A DNA stretch of 64,000 nt from Solirubrobacter soli DSM 22325 (GCF_000423665.1 NZ_AUIK01000001.1:748422-812421); one strand, 5' to 3'. Shown: positions 1-8,790, counted from the stretch's first letter. Translations and numbers: made by a program. Notes: generated from the sequence alone by a model not told the origin.

Positions 1-539
1 TCGCGCTTGGTCCACTTCGCCAGCAGCTCCGCCGACGGCGCGGTGCCCATCAGGCCCGGGTGGTGGATGCCCACGTAGGAGCACTCGGGGATGTGCCGCG
101 ACGTGGCGACGTCGCCGGTGAAGTCCCAGATCACCTTGTACGCGTCCGGGAAGCGCTCGGTCAGGAAGCCGCCGCCGTTGGACTTGGCGAACACGCCCGT
201 GTAGCCCCACCCCATGCCGGAGAACGGGCCCTCGTCCTCCTGGTCGCACGCGTCGATCTCGAGGATGTCGACGACGAGCAGGTCCCCCGGCTCCGCGCCT
301 TCGACGTGGAACGGCCCGGTCAGCACGTGCACGCCGGCCAGCGGCGCGTTGCGGACGTCCTCGGCGGAGTCGTCGTTCTTGATCGCGCCGTCGAACCACT
401 CGCGGCAGTCGGCGCGGAAGACGTCACCCGGCCGGACGCTGACCACGGCCGGCACGTCCGGGTGCCAGCGGTTGTGCCCGACGTGCTTCTGGTCGGTGAA
501 CTTCTTGGTGTTATCGAGCGGGAACAGATTCTTCGGCAT
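1..539 (-). CDS. fmdA: Formamidase (FmdA/AmdA family), C-terminal part outside window
   Basis: Hydrolyses formamide, or a related short amide, to ammonia and the acid in the cytoplasm. Only the first 179 codons are in the window; the gene runs off the left edge. The translation begins MPKNLFPLDNTKKF and carries family-typical segments: HNRWHPDVPAVVSVRPGD near residue 22, GPFHVEGAEPGDLLVVDI near 75, and GPFSGMGWGYTGVFAKSNGGG near 104. The ATG at 539 has a GGAGGAG ribosome site seven bases upstream. It lies 26 bases downstream of the urea transporter on the same strand, which suggests one amide/urea nitrogen-uptake operon. Formamidase is preferred over acetamidase by general resemblance; substrate specificity cannot be settled from the N-terminal half. 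Confidence 0.85.
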   Translation of the reverse strand, partial: MPKNLFPLDNTKKFTDQKHVGHNRWHPDVPAVVSVRPGDVFRADCREWFDGAIKNDDSAEDVRNAPLAGVHVLTGPFHVEGAEPGDLLVVDILEIDACDQEDEGPFSGMGWGYTGVFAKSNGGGFLTERFPDAYKVIWDFTGDVATSRHIPECSYVGIHHPGLMGTAPSAELLAKWTKR

Positions 540-565
540 GAGCCAACTCCTCCACTTCGATTGGT

Positions 566-1672
566 CTACGCAGGGACGGGAGCGGTCCCGGTTGAAGCCG
601 GTCGCGGGGCACGCGTGCGGGCGAGGTGCTCCTCAGGCGTCGTGATGTCGGCGACCTCGACCGCCACGAGCTTCTCCGACGCGCCCTTGAGCAGCACGAA
701 GGTCAGCGTCGCGAAGCAGAAGGGCAGCGTGAGGGCGGGGAGGCCCCAGGGGATGAAGAGGGTGCCGATCGCGCCGAAGAGCAACGCGGCGAGCACGGCG
801 CAGCCGACCGCGAGGATGCCCGAGCGGACCGACAGGACGAAGAACACGCCGCCGATCGCCAGGCAGGCGTCGAAGGAGTTGAAGCCCCACAGCCCGTTGT
901 AGATCGCGACGCCGCTGGCGCCGAGCGCGAGCCCGGTGCACATGCCCACCGCCGAGCCCACGACGGCGAAGACCGCGGCGATCCGCGAGCACACGGCGAT
1001 GCCCGCCACCATGATGATTCCCGACCACACGCTGTTGGCGAAGAACAGCTGGCCGATGCCGCGGAAGACCGCGTTGAAGACGCCCTCGATGTTGTTCGCG
1101 GAGCCCGCCTGGGCGGCGGAGCGCAGCGTGTTGGACACCGAGCCGGCGGTGACCTGCGCGTCGGCCGGCGCGACCAGGCCGCCGACCCGGCCGTTGGCGT
1201 AGCCGAGGGCGCCGACCAGGAACAGCAGCGTCATGAAGTTGAACGCCAGCGTGAAGGGCGGGACCGTGAAGGAGCCGATGAACACCCGCGCCAGCGCGGC
1301 GTGCAGGATCGTGGAGAACGCCGCGATCACGACGATCCAGACGATCACCATCTCGTCCCAGGTCGGCTGCAGGAAGAGCGAGAGGCCCGCGCCGACGAGC
1401 ACGCCGTTGAAGCCGAACAACCCGGCGCGGATCGCGCCGCGGTCCATCCCGATCGCGGCCGCGGTCGCCGTCGACGCGACGAGCCCGAGCACGCCGGCGA
1501 AGCCGAGCCACGCCTGGGCGACGAACATCGCCACGATGATCGCCAGCCCCGTGACGGGGTTGTTCATGAAGCAGACCTGCCCGACCCCGCGCAGGCAGGA
1601 GTCGATAAAGGCCAGGAGCGGATTGCCGTCGGCACGCTCGCCCCAGGCCTGCATGGTTCCGTTGACCGACAC
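566..1672 (-). CDS. Urea/short-amide transporter (UT family)
   Basis: Predicted channel-like integral membrane protein of the urea transporter (UT/Yut) family, 368 residues, about ten hydrophobic segments. The two-fold internal repeat of the family is visible: GLFGFNGVLVGAGL near residue 84 is matched by GLWGFNSFDACLAIGG in the second half, and the pore motif FTVPPFTLAF near 135 by LPALTLPFCFATLTF. The GTG at 1672 is chosen because GAGGAGG lies just upstream; an ATG at 1711 would add 13 residues unlike the family and no better ribosome site. It precedes the formamidase gene and is divergent from the XRE-cupin regulator, so it probably brings in urea or formamide as nitrogen source. Confidence 0.85.
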   Translation of the reverse strand: MSVNGTMQAWGERADGNPLLAFIDSCLRGVGQVCFMNNPVTGLAIIVAMFVAQAWLGFAGVLGLVASTATAAAIGMDRGAIRAGLFGFNGVLVGAGLSLFLQPTWDEMVIVWIVVIAAFSTILHAALARVFIGSFTVPPFTLAFNFMTLLFLVGALGYANGRVGGLVAPADAQVTAGSVSNTLRSAAQAGSANNIEGVFNAVFRGIGQLFFANSVWSGIIMVAGIAVCSRIAAVFAVVGSAVGMCTGLALGASGVAIYNGLWGFNSFDACLAIGGVFFVLSVRSGILAVGCAVLAALLFGAIGTLFIPWGLPALTLPFCFATLTFVLLKGASEKLVAVEVADITTPEEHLARTRAPRPASTGTAPVPA

Positions 1673-1705
1673 GCCGCCTCCTCGTTCGGGTGGTCGTCGC
1701 GCCGG

Positions 1706-1754
1706 ATTCAATGGCGTGGTCCGACTGCGGTCAAAGCATCGACAGCACTGCTTT
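1706..1754 (-). promoter_or_regulatory. Putative promoter/operator of the urea transporter-formamidase operon
   Basis: In the 140-base divergent spacer, the minus strand reads TTGACC at 1734-1729 and TTGAAT at 1711-1706, a -35/-10-like pair 17 bases apart. The -35 element overlaps a perfect 6-base inverted repeat, AAAGCA (1733-1738) and TGCTTT (1749-1754), separated by ten bases. This is a plausible operator for the divergently encoded XRE-cupin regulator. The -10 is weak and binding is inferred from position only. Confidence 0.35.
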
Positions 1755-1812
1755 CACACCCGCGGCCAGTAGATTCCACCGTGTCCGATGCACCGGGCTT
1801 GCGGGAGTAGCC

Positions 1813-2955
1813 ATGCTTGACGGCACTACGTCCGATCTCCACGTGAGTACTGGCCTCGACGCGCTCGATGCGGCGCTCGGCGGCCTGTTCTGGGGCGACA
1901 ATGTCGTCTGGCATCTCGACGGCGCCTCGCCGGAGCTGTTCTACCGCGCGATCACCCGCCTGGGCGACGTGTTCGAGTCAAAGACGTCGGTGTCGATCGC
2001 CGGCACCGCGAGCTACCGCGACGTGCCCGGAATGGTGGTCGTCGACGCCGGCTCGCGTGGCGCCTTCGCGCAGCCCGCGGACCTCCTGCGCGAGGTGTTC
2101 CGCCTCAGCCAGCCGCGCGGGCACCGGCTGATCCTGTTCGACTCGATGGACGCGATGGTCCACGCGTGGGGCGCGAACCGCACACGCGACTTCTTCACCC
2201 GCTGCTGCCCGATGCTGCTCGAGCTCGGCGCGATCGCCTACTGGTCGATGAGCCCCGCCACCCCCGCGGCGGTGCAGGACGCCGTCCACGCCGTCACCCA
2301 GTGCGTGCTCGACGTCGACGACCGCTCGATCCGCGTCGCCAAGGCCGAGGGCCGCGACGACAGCGTGCTCGGCACGGTGCTGCACTGGCATCAGGAGAGC
2401 GGGCGGCCGATCGTCGCGCCCGCGGAGATCGTCGGGCGGATGGCGGCCGCGCTGCGCGCCGTGCGCCGCACGCGGCATCTCAGCCAGCACGACCTCGGCG
2501 ACCTCGCGGGCGTCTCGGCCAGCGCGATCTCCCAGGTCGAGCGGGCGGAGCGCGGCCTCTCGCTCGCGACGCTCGTCCGGCTCAGCGCCGCCCTGGACGT
2601 GACGATCGACGACCTCCTGCGCGGCAAGGAGCCGGGCGCCTACCGGATCGGCCGCAGGACGGACGACCCGCAGGCCGGCTTCGAGCACACGGTCTCGCTG
2701 CTGCACGGCGACGATCTCTGGATCGACCTCGTCCACCTCGGCCCGCGCGAGTCCGGGACGCCCGTCGCCTCCCCGCCCGGCATCGGCGTCGTCGCGGTCG
2801 GCAGCGGGCTCGTCCAGGTGCAGGTGGCGGGCCAGAGCCCCGCCGTCCGCCACGGCGAGGTGCTGATCGCCGACTCGGAGTGCGTCGCCGGCTGGCGCAA
2901 CCTCGGCGCGGTCGAGGCCGAGCTCTTCTGGATCGTGTCGGCGCGCCGTCAGTGA
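1813..2955 (+). CDS. RecA/KaiC-like, XRE helix-turn-helix and cupin fusion regulator
   Basis: 380-residue predicted transcription regulator with three parts. Residues 1-200 resemble a RAD55/KaiC-type RecA fold: the opening VSTGLDALDAALGG matches the usual TGxxxLDxxLGG lead-in, but the GxxxxGKT P-loop expected next is replaced by LFWGDNVVWHLDG, so nucleotide binding is doubtful. Residues about 208-265 form an XRE-type HTH (LSQHDLGDLAGVSASAISQVE). The last 60 residues look like a small cupin. The ATG at 1813 with GGGAG upstream is preferred to a start at 1690 lying in the spacer. Divergence from the urea transporter and formamidase suggests it controls amide/urea use. XRE-cupin fusions are common; the N-terminal addition is the unusual part. 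Confidence 0.7.
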   Translation: MLDGTTSDLHVSTGLDALDAALGGLFWGDNVVWHLDGASPELFYRAITRLGDVFESKTSVSIAGTASYRDVPGMVVVDAGSRGAFAQPADLLREVFRLSQPRGHRLILFDSMDAMVHAWGANRTRDFFTRCCPMLLELGAIAYWSMSPATPAAVQDAVHAVTQCVLDVDDRSIRVAKAEGRDDSVLGTVLHWHQESGRPIVAPAEIVGRMAAALRAVRRTRHLSQHDLGDLAGVSASAISQVERAERGLSLATLVRLSAALDVTIDDLLRGKEPGAYRIGRRTDDPQAGFEHTVSLLHGDDLWIDLVHLGPRESGTPVASPPGIGVVAVGSGLVQVQVAGQSPAVRHGEVLIADSECVAGWRNLGAVEAELFWIVSARRQ

Positions 2956-3341
2956 TTCGGCGGCGGCTCGTCCTTGGGCGCGTAGCGGTGGTGCAGTGCC
3001 AGGAGGTTGCCGTCGGGGTCCTGGAAGAACGCCTGATGGCACACGCCCGAGTCGAGGATCCCGCCGCGGAACTCGATGCCGTGCCCCTCGAGCTCGGAGC
3101 GCTTGGCCTCGACGTCGTCGACCGCCAGCGCCACCATCGAGCTGCTCGGACGGAACTCCAGCCCGAAGGCGTCGGACTGCATCACGGCCAACGTGAGGTT
3201 CCCCGCCTGATACTCGGACGCGGGCATCTTCCCCCACGTCTTCACGAACGGCAGCCCCAGCGTCTCGCCATAGAACTTGGCGGCGCGGGCGTGGTCAGAA
3301 ACCTGCAGTGCGACGAAGTCGACGCCGGTGATGTCGGACAT
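2949..3341 (-). CDS. VOC (glyoxalase-fold) family protein
   Basis: 130-residue single-module vicinal-oxygen-chelate protein. It opens with VDFVALQVSDHARAAKFYGETLGLPF, the standard first beta-alpha-beta unit, and ends with QDPDGNLLALHHRY, the usual last strand. The family includes glyoxalases, dioxygenases and antibiotic-binding proteins, and the reaction here is unknown. Its 3' end overlaps the convergent regulator by seven bases. Its ATG lies only 20 bases from the divergent acetyltransferase start, and TATTGT sits seven bases before the ATG on its strand, so the transcript may be leaderless. Confidence 0.8.
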   Translation of the reverse strand: MSDITGVDFVALQVSDHARAAKFYGETLGLPFVKTWGKMPASEYQAGNLTLAVMQSDAFGLEFRPSSSMVALAVDDVEAKRSELEGHGIEFRGGILDSGVCHQAFFQDPDGNLLALHHRYAPKDEPPPNH

Positions 3342-3361
3342 GAGGCGGACAATACGCGGCG

Positions 3362-3841
3362 ATGACCGTTCGCCTGGATCCCTGGACCGAGGACGACCTG
3401 CCACTCGTGCAGGCGTTGCTCGGCGACCCCGCGATGACGGAGTACCTCGGCGGCCCCGAGGACCCCGACAAGATCGTCGAGCGCCACGCCCGCTACGTCG
3501 CCACCCCGACCGCCTTCAAGATCGTCGTCGACGGCGTGCCGGCCGGGTGGGTCGGTTACTGGGAGCACGAGTGGCAGGGCGAGACCATCTACGAGATCGG
3601 CTGGTCGGTTCTGCCGGGGTTCCAGGGGCAAGGTGTGGCGACCGAAGGGACACGGCTCGCGCTTGAGTCCGCGCGGGCGAGCGACGGCCCCCGCGTCGTC
3701 CACGCGTTCCCGGTGCCGGGGAACGGCCCCTCCAACGCGATCTGCCGCAAGTGCGGCTTCACACTGCTGGGCGAGGTCGACTTCGAGTTCCCGAAGGGTG
3801 TCTGGTCGCCATGCAACGACTGGAAGCTCGACCTCGGGTAG
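3362..3841 (+). CDS. GNAT family N-acetyltransferase
   Basis: 159 residues covering one GNAT domain of the RimJ/RimL-like (Acetyltransf_3) type, which moves an acetyl group from acetyl-CoA to an amine. The acetyl-CoA loop is visible as VLPGFQGQGVATEGTRLAL near residue 83, and the C-terminal NAICRKCGFTLLGEVDFEFP matches the usual asparagine and GF signature. The substrate is unknown. The stop codon is followed three bases later by the start of the SARP regulator, so the two are probably cotranscribed. Confidence 0.8.
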   Translation: MTVRLDPWTEDDLPLVQALLGDPAMTEYLGGPEDPDKIVERHARYVATPTAFKIVVDGVPAGWVGYWEHEWQGETIYEIGWSVLPGFQGQGVATEGTRLALESARASDGPRVVHAFPVPGNGPSNAICRKCGFTLLGEVDFEFPKGVWSPCNDWKLDLG

Positions 3842-3844
3842 CGC

Positions 3845-6658
3845 TTGGAGTTCCTGGTCCTGGGCACACTCGAGGTTCGCCGGGACGGCCACGCGCTGAC
3901 CGTCACCGGAGCGCGGCAGCGTGCCGTGCTGGCGCTGCTCGTCCTGCACGCCGGCGAGCCCGTCAGCGGGGAGCAGCTCGCGATCGGGCTCTGGGGCGAG
4001 GACGCCTCGGCCGCGGCGGCCAAGACGATCCAGGTGTACGTCTCGCGGCTGCGGGCGGCGCTGGCCGACCCGGGGGTGCTGGTCACGACCGACGCGGGCT
4101 ACGTCCTGCGCGTGGCGCCGGACGCGATCGACGCGATCCGCTTCGAGCGGCTGTACCGCGCGGGTGCGGAGACGCTGCGGACGGGCCGCGCGGGCGTCGC
4201 GGCGACGCAGCTGCGCGAGGCGCTGGCGCTGTGGCGCGGACCGGCGCTTGCGGACTTCGCCGGTGAGGGTTTCGCCCAGCCGGAGATCGCGCGGCTCGAA
4301 GAGCTCCGGCTCGCGGCCGTCGAGGCGTGCGCGGAGGCCGACCTGGCCGCGGGGCGGCATCGCGAGCTCGTGCCCGAGCTGCGCCGGCGCGTCGCCGACG
4401 AGCCGCTGCGCGAGACCGGCTACCGCCAGCTGATGCTCGCGCTGTCGCGCAGCGGACGCCACGCCGACGCGCTGGCCGTCTATCGCGACGCGCGCCGGAC
4501 GCTCGTCGAGACGCTCGGCATCGAGCCGAGCGCCGAGTTGCGCGAGCTCGAGCGGCGCGTCCTCGCCGACGAGGCCGGCGCCCCGGCCGAGCCGGGGAAG
4601 GCGCGCGTCCCGCGGCCGCCGACGCCCACGGTGGGCCGCGACACGGATCTCGAACGGCTCGGCTCGCTGTTGGCGCGGCACTCGCTCGTCACGGTCGTCG
4701 GGCCGGGCGGAGTCGGCAAGACCCGGCTGGCCGTCGAGGCCGCTCGCGCCGGCGCCGCGACGCATCCGGACGGCGCGGATCTCGTGTCGCTCGCCGGCAC
4801 CAGCGACGGTGCGGAGGTCGCGTCCGCGATCGTCCGGCAGCTCGCGATCGCGCTGATCCCGGGGGAGGACGCCGGAGCCGCGCTGGTCCGCGAGCTCGAA
4901 CGCCGCGAGCTGCTGCTCGTGCTCGACAACTTCGAGCACCTGCTCGACGCGGCGCCACTGGTCGCGCACCTGATCGAGTCGTGCCCGCGGGTGACGGTGC
5001 TCGTGACCAGCCGCGAACCGCTGCGGGTGCGTTCGGAGCGGATCTTCCGGCTCGAGCCGCTGACGCTGCACGCCGCGGTGGAGCAGTTCACGACGCTCGT
5101 CGAGGCGCGTGATCAGGTCGTGACGGACGCCGGAGCGGCGGACGAGATCTGCCGGCGGCTCGACGGCCTGCCGCTCGCGATCGAGCTGGCCGCCGGCCGG
5201 ATCGGCGCGCTGTCCGTCGGCGGCCTCGCCGCGCGCCTGCGGGAGGGCCTCGACGTCCTCGGACCCGGCGCCCGCGACGCCCCCGAACGCCAGCGCACGC
5301 TGGCGACGACGATCGCGTGGAGCTTCGATCTCGCCTCCGCCCGGGAGCGATCCGCGGTGACCGCGCTCGCCGTCTTCGCCGGCGGGTGCACGCTCGAGGC
5401 GGCCGAGACCGTGAGCGGAGCCGCGCTCGAGGTGCTCGACGCGCTCGTCGCCAAGAACCTGGTCGTCGCGCGGGACGGCCGGCTCACCCTGCTCGAGACG
5501 ATCCGGGAGTTCGCGCTCGCGCGGCTGGTCGACGGAGGCGCCGTCCGCGCGCGCCACTGCGCGTACTTCCTCGGCGTCGCCGAGCAGGCCGCGGGCGAGA
5601 TCGACCGCACCGGCGCGTCGGGGCTGCTCGCGCGACACGACGTCGAGGTGGACAACTTCCGCGGAGCGCTGAGTTGGGCGATCGAGAACCGCGACACGGA
5701 GGTCGCGCTGCGGCTCGCCACCGCGCTGCACCCGTACTGGCGGGCACGCGAGCTGCGCACCGACGCCGCGCGCTGGCTCCAGGCCGCCCTCGCGCTCGAG
5801 GGCGACGACGTCCCGGTGTCCGTCCGGACGCGGGCGCTGAACGCCTACTCGGAGCAGATCGCCAGCGTCGGCGACATCGGACAGGCCGAGGCGGCCGTGA
5901 ACGAGAGCCTGGCGATCGGCGGCCCGTCCGATCGCGCCGCCGGCCTGTGCGCGCTCGCGTTCCTGAGGCTCCGGCGCCACCGCGTGACCGAGGCCTACGA
6001 TCTTGCCGGAGAGGCCGAGCGGCTCGCGACCGACGCGCAGACGCGACTGAACGCGATCGAGATCCGGGCGATGATGGCGCCGACCCTCGACGAGGCCCTC
6101 GCGCTCGGCGGCGTCGCGCTGGACGCCCATCGGGCCGCCGGCCACGAGCGCAAGCTCGGGCGGCTGCTGGCGAGCCTTGCCTACACCGCCCTCTTCCACG
6201 ACGACCCGGCGACCGCCGCGCGGCTCTGCGCCGAGGCGTTGGACGTCGCCTCGGAACCCGCCGACCCGTTCCTGGTCACGCTCGCGGAAGGGAACGCCGG
6301 CCTGGCCGCGCTCTTCGTCGGCGACCTCCCCCGCGCGGCGCAGGCGTTCACCCGGCAACTCCGGATCGCCGACCGGCACGGCTACGACTTCACGATCTTC
6401 GAACCGCTCAGCGGCTTCGCGGTGCTCGCCGCGTGCGCCGGGCGCGACCGGCTCGCTGCGCGGCTTCTGGGTGCGGCCCGCGTCTCATCGGCCGATTGGC
6501 ATGACCCGCTGATCGCCGAGCGCCTCGAAGCCCGCTTCCTCGCGCCGGCACGCGCGCGGCTCGGGGCGGCGGCCTGGGAGGCCGAGGAGGCGGCGGGCGC
6601 TCGCGCGGACCGCGCGTCCGTGCTCGCCGCGGCCTACGACGCCGGCGACGCTCTCTGA
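3845..6658 (+). CDS. SARP-type transcriptional regulator (winged helix-BTAD-NB-ARC-TPR)
   Basis: 937-residue regulator of the AfsR/SARP class, large type. Residues 1-95 form an OmpR-type winged helix (MEFLVLGTLEVRRDGHALTV onward); 100-245 form the bacterial transcriptional activator domain (RHADALAVYRDARRTLVETLG). An NB-ARC-like ATPase follows, with Walker A VVGPGGVGKTRLAVEAA near residue 283 and Walker B LLLVLDNFEHLL near 355. The C-terminal 350 residues are TPR-like helical repeats. The start is a TTG three bases after the acetyltransferase stop, which gives the exact family N-terminus. Such proteins usually activate nearby genes on an intracellular signal; no obvious secondary-metabolite cluster is adjacent. 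Its 3' end overlaps the convergent macro-domain gene by 25 bases. Confidence 0.85.
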   Translation: MEFLVLGTLEVRRDGHALTVTGARQRAVLALLVLHAGEPVSGEQLAIGLWGEDASAAAAKTIQVYVSRLRAALADPGVLVTTDAGYVLRVAPDAIDAIRFERLYRAGAETLRTGRAGVAATQLREALALWRGPALADFAGEGFAQPEIARLEELRLAAVEACAEADLAAGRHRELVPELRRRVADEPLRETGYRQLMLALSRSGRHADALAVYRDARRTLVETLGIEPSAELRELERRVLADEAGAPAEPGKARVPRPPTPTVGRDTDLERLGSLLARHSLVTVVGPGGVGKTRLAVEAARAGAATHPDGADLVSLAGTSDGAEVASAIVRQLAIALIPGEDAGAALVRELERRELLLVLDNFEHLLDAAPLVAHLIESCPRVTVLVTSREPLRVRSERIFRLEPLTLHAAVEQFTTLVEARDQVVTDAGAADEICRRLDGLPLAIELAAGRIGALSVGGLAARLREGLDVLGPGARDAPERQRTLATTIAWSFDLASARERSAVTALAVFAGGCTLEAAETVSGAALEVLDALVAKNLVVARDGRLTLLETIREFALARLVDGGAVRARHCAYFLGVAEQAAGEIDRTGASGLLARHDVEVDNFRGALSWAIENRDTEVALRLATALHPYWRARELRTDAARWLQAALALEGDDVPVSVRTRALNAYSEQIASVGDIGQAEAAVNESLAIGGPSDRAAGLCALAFLRLRRHRVTEAYDLAGEAERLATDAQTRLNAIEIRAMMAPTLDEALALGGVALDAHRAAGHERKLGRLLASLAYTALFHDDPATAARLCAEALDVASEPADPFLVTLAEGNAGLAALFVGDLPRAAQAFTRQLRIADRHGYDFTIFEPLSGFAVLAACAGRDRLAARLLGAARVSSADWHDPLIAERLEARFLAPARARLGAAAWEAEEAAGARADRASVLAAAYDAGDAL

Positions 6659-7422
6659 TCGCCGCGGCCGGCGAGCCAGCTGACGAGGTGGCCCAGGCTC
6701 TCGGCGGCCTGCTCGTCGGTGCCCTTGAACTGGCTCTCGTTGAACTGGACGTCGTGCAGGCGACCGTCGGTCACGGTGAGGCGGAAGACGAGGATGCCGG
6801 TCCAGGAGCGGTACAGGTTCACGGTGTCGCCCTCCTGGAAGACGAACCACTTGTTCTCCATCTCCTCCGGGACGGTGCCGAGCGCGAGGGTCGCGGCGGC
6901 GGGGGCGTCGAGGTGCGTCTCGAAGGCGAGCGGCCGCAGCGGAGGGTCGGGCTCGGTCTTCCAATCCGTGCGTCGGGCGGCCCGTAGCGGCGGGGTGCGG
7001 AACAGCCGCGCCTGGTCGAACGAGTGGAACGTGTCGTCGTCGTGCAGCCAGAAGCGGATGTCGGGGATCCGTGACTCGACGGCCGCGTCGAACGCGACCT
7101 TCGCCACGCGGTACGGGTGGAACGCGGCGCCGAGGGCGGGAAGCGCGATGCTCGACACGCCCAGTGCCGCCGCCTGGCCGAACACCGCCTGGTAGGTCGC
7201 GCCCAGCCGCTCCTCGAGCGTGGGGACGACAGTGTGGATGACGAAGCGGGCGTGCAAGTCGCCGGCGTGGGTGACGCCCGGCCGCTTGATCAGCGCCATC
7301 GCCTGCTCGAGGCGCGGCCCGCCGGCGCGCCGGAGCGCCTGCTCGAGCGCGCCGCCGGCGCCGCAGACGATCGCGTCCGCCTGCGCCGTCGTGATGTCTC
7401 CGCGCTCGAGCTCGATGCTCAC
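6634..7422 (-). CDS. Degenerate macro-domain protein with C-terminal extension
   Basis: 262 residues. The first 150 follow the macro domain that binds ADP-ribose: GDITTAQADAIV at the start, GDLHARFVIHTVVP near 55, and SIALPALGAAFHPYRVAKVAF near 94. However, the canonical NAAN and glycine-rich loop after the DAIV strand is missing: the sequence is IVCGAGGALEQALRRAGG, about eight residues shorter. Residues about 185-250 form a second conserved-looking module (ENKWFVFQEGDTVNLYRSWTG, then VFRLTV) of unknown role. The start is GTG. Binding or hydrolysis of ADP-ribose cannot be assumed without the asparagine loop. Confidence 0.7.
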   Translation of the reverse strand: MSIELERGDITTAQADAIVCGAGGALEQALRRAGGPRLEQAMALIKRPGVTHAGDLHARFVIHTVVPTLEERLGATYQAVFGQAAALGVSSIALPALGAAFHPYRVAKVAFDAAVESRIPDIRFWLHDDDTFHSFDQARLFRTPPLRAARRTDWKTEPDPPLRPLAFETHLDAPAAATLALGTVPEEMENKWFVFQEGDTVNLYRSWTGILVFRLTVTDGRLHDVQFNESQFKGTDEQAAESLGHLVSWLAGRGDQRASPAS

Positions 7423-7431
7423 ACCCGCAAT

Positions 7432-8790
7432 CTACGGCGTGATGTTGTGGTTGCCGTGGAACACGTTGGCGGGGTCGTACCGGCGCTTGACCTGCCGGAG
7501 GCGCTCGTAGTTGGGGCCGTAGGCGGCGCGGATCGCGTCGCCCGCCTCGTCGTCGGCGAGGTAGTTGAGCCAGCGGCGGTCGGCAAGGTGCGGCGCGAGC
7601 GCCGCGTGGGTGTCGCGGGTCCAGCGGATGTTCGCGTCCGTCGTGTCCGGGTCGGTCCACACGGTCGGGAGGAACAGGTTCCAGCCGGGCTCGCGGTGCG
7701 GGACGGCGGTGTCCGTGGCGCCGATGCGGGTGACGGCGCCGTGGAAGTGCTCGAGCAGGATCGCGCTCATCGGAGACGGGGCGCGCTTGAAGTGCTCCAC
7801 CGCCGCGTCGATCAGCGCGTCGGGAAGCCCGCGGGTGAAGCTGGCGCGCCAATAGTTGAGCGAGCCATCCGGGTAGCCGGCGTCCAGGAGCGTGTTCATC
7901 GTCTCGTAGGGCAGCTCACCGACCTGGACCATCGCCGGCGAGCCGAAGCCGGTGAACGGCTCGAGCTCGCGCTTGGCGGTCTCCGGGTCGCCGGTGTGGA
8001 ACACGACGAGCGCGGCGAGCTTGGCGCCGTCGGGGGCGTGGATCAGCCCCGCGAACACGGTCAGGTCGTCGGGCGCGCCGGCGACGGCGTCGCGGTAGAA
8101 ACGCAGCAGCTCCGGCGCGGCGTCCAGCGGGTGGGCGATCAGGCCGCCGGTGACCGTTCCCACGCGATGCAGGCGATACGTGAGCGCGGTCGCGACGCCG
8201 AAGTTCCCGCCGCCTCCGCGCAACGCCCAGAACAGGTCGGGATGCGTGTCCGCGCCGACCTGCAGAACCTCGCCAGCGGCGGTGACGAGCTCGACGGACT
8301 CCAGGTTGTCCGCCGCGAGCCCGTGCTTGGCCATCAGCCAGCCGAGCCCGCCTCCGAGCGTCAGGCCGGCGACGCCGGTGGTCGAGACGACGCCGCCGGT
8401 CACCGCGAGCCCGTGCGGTTGCGTGGCGGCGTTGACGTCGGCCCACGTCGCGCCGCCCTGGACGGTCGCCGTCCGCGCGCCGGCATCGACCTTCACGGCG
8501 CGCATGTCGGCGAGGCTGATCATCAGCCCACCGTCGGACACGGCGCGGCCGGCGACGTTGTGCCCGCCGCCGCGGACGGAGACCTCCAGGCCGGCGTCGC
8601 GGGCGAGCCGGAGCGCCTCGACGACGTCCCGGCTGCTGCGCGCCCGGACGATCAGCGCGGGGCGCCGGTCGACGAGGCCGTTGTAGACGGCGCGCGCGGC
8701 GTCATACCCGTCGTCCTGGGGTGAGAGGACGGTTCCCGCGACACGATCGCGCAGGGCACGCACGTAGGCGTGGTTGGACAGCACGGTCAA
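7432..8790 (-). CDS. FAD-binding oxidoreductase, berberine-bridge (BBE-like) type
   Basis: 452-residue flavin oxidase or dehydrogenase. The FAD-binding_4 domain fills roughly residues 35-220, with RGGGHNVAG near 73-81, whose histidine is the usual covalent FAD attachment site, and GGVVSTTGVAGLTLGGGLGWL near 130. The C-terminal BBE segment ends with YDPANVFHGNHNI. The usual CGGY second cysteine site is not obvious; WALRGGGGNFGV is present instead. The TTG start has AAGGAG upstream; a GTG two codons later is possible. It is divergent from a TetR gene with two tandem palindromes between them, so it is probably the repressor's target. Substrate unknown; this family oxidises alcohols, sugars and alkaloid-like molecules. 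Confidence 0.85.
   Translation of the reverse strand: MTVLSNHAYVRALRDRVAGTVLSPQDDGYDAARAVYNGLVDRRPALIVRARSSRDVVEALRLARDAGLEVSVRGGGHNVAGRAVSDGGLMISLADMRAVKVDAGARTATVQGGATWADVNAATQPHGLAVTGGVVSTTGVAGLTLGGGLGWLMAKHGLAADNLESVELVTAAGEVLQVGADTHPDLFWALRGGGGNFGVATALTYRLHRVGTVTGGLIAHPLDAAPELLRFYRDAVAGAPDDLTVFAGLIHAPDGAKLAALVVFHTGDPETAKRELEPFTGFGSPAMVQVGELPYETMNTLLDAGYPDGSLNYWRASFTRGLPDALIDAAVEHFKRAPSPMSAILLEHFHGAVTRIGATDTAVPHREPGWNLFLPTVWTDPDTTDANIRWTRDTHAALAPHLADRRWLNYLADDEAGDAIRAAYGPNYERLRQVKRRYDPANVFHGNHNITP

Noticed and set aside
3242..6379. A 1045-codon open frame antisense to the SARP regulator
   Set aside because: It is Arg/Gly/Asp-rich low-complexity translation of the opposite strand of a well-supported gene, as expected at this GC content. 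No domain is recognisable.
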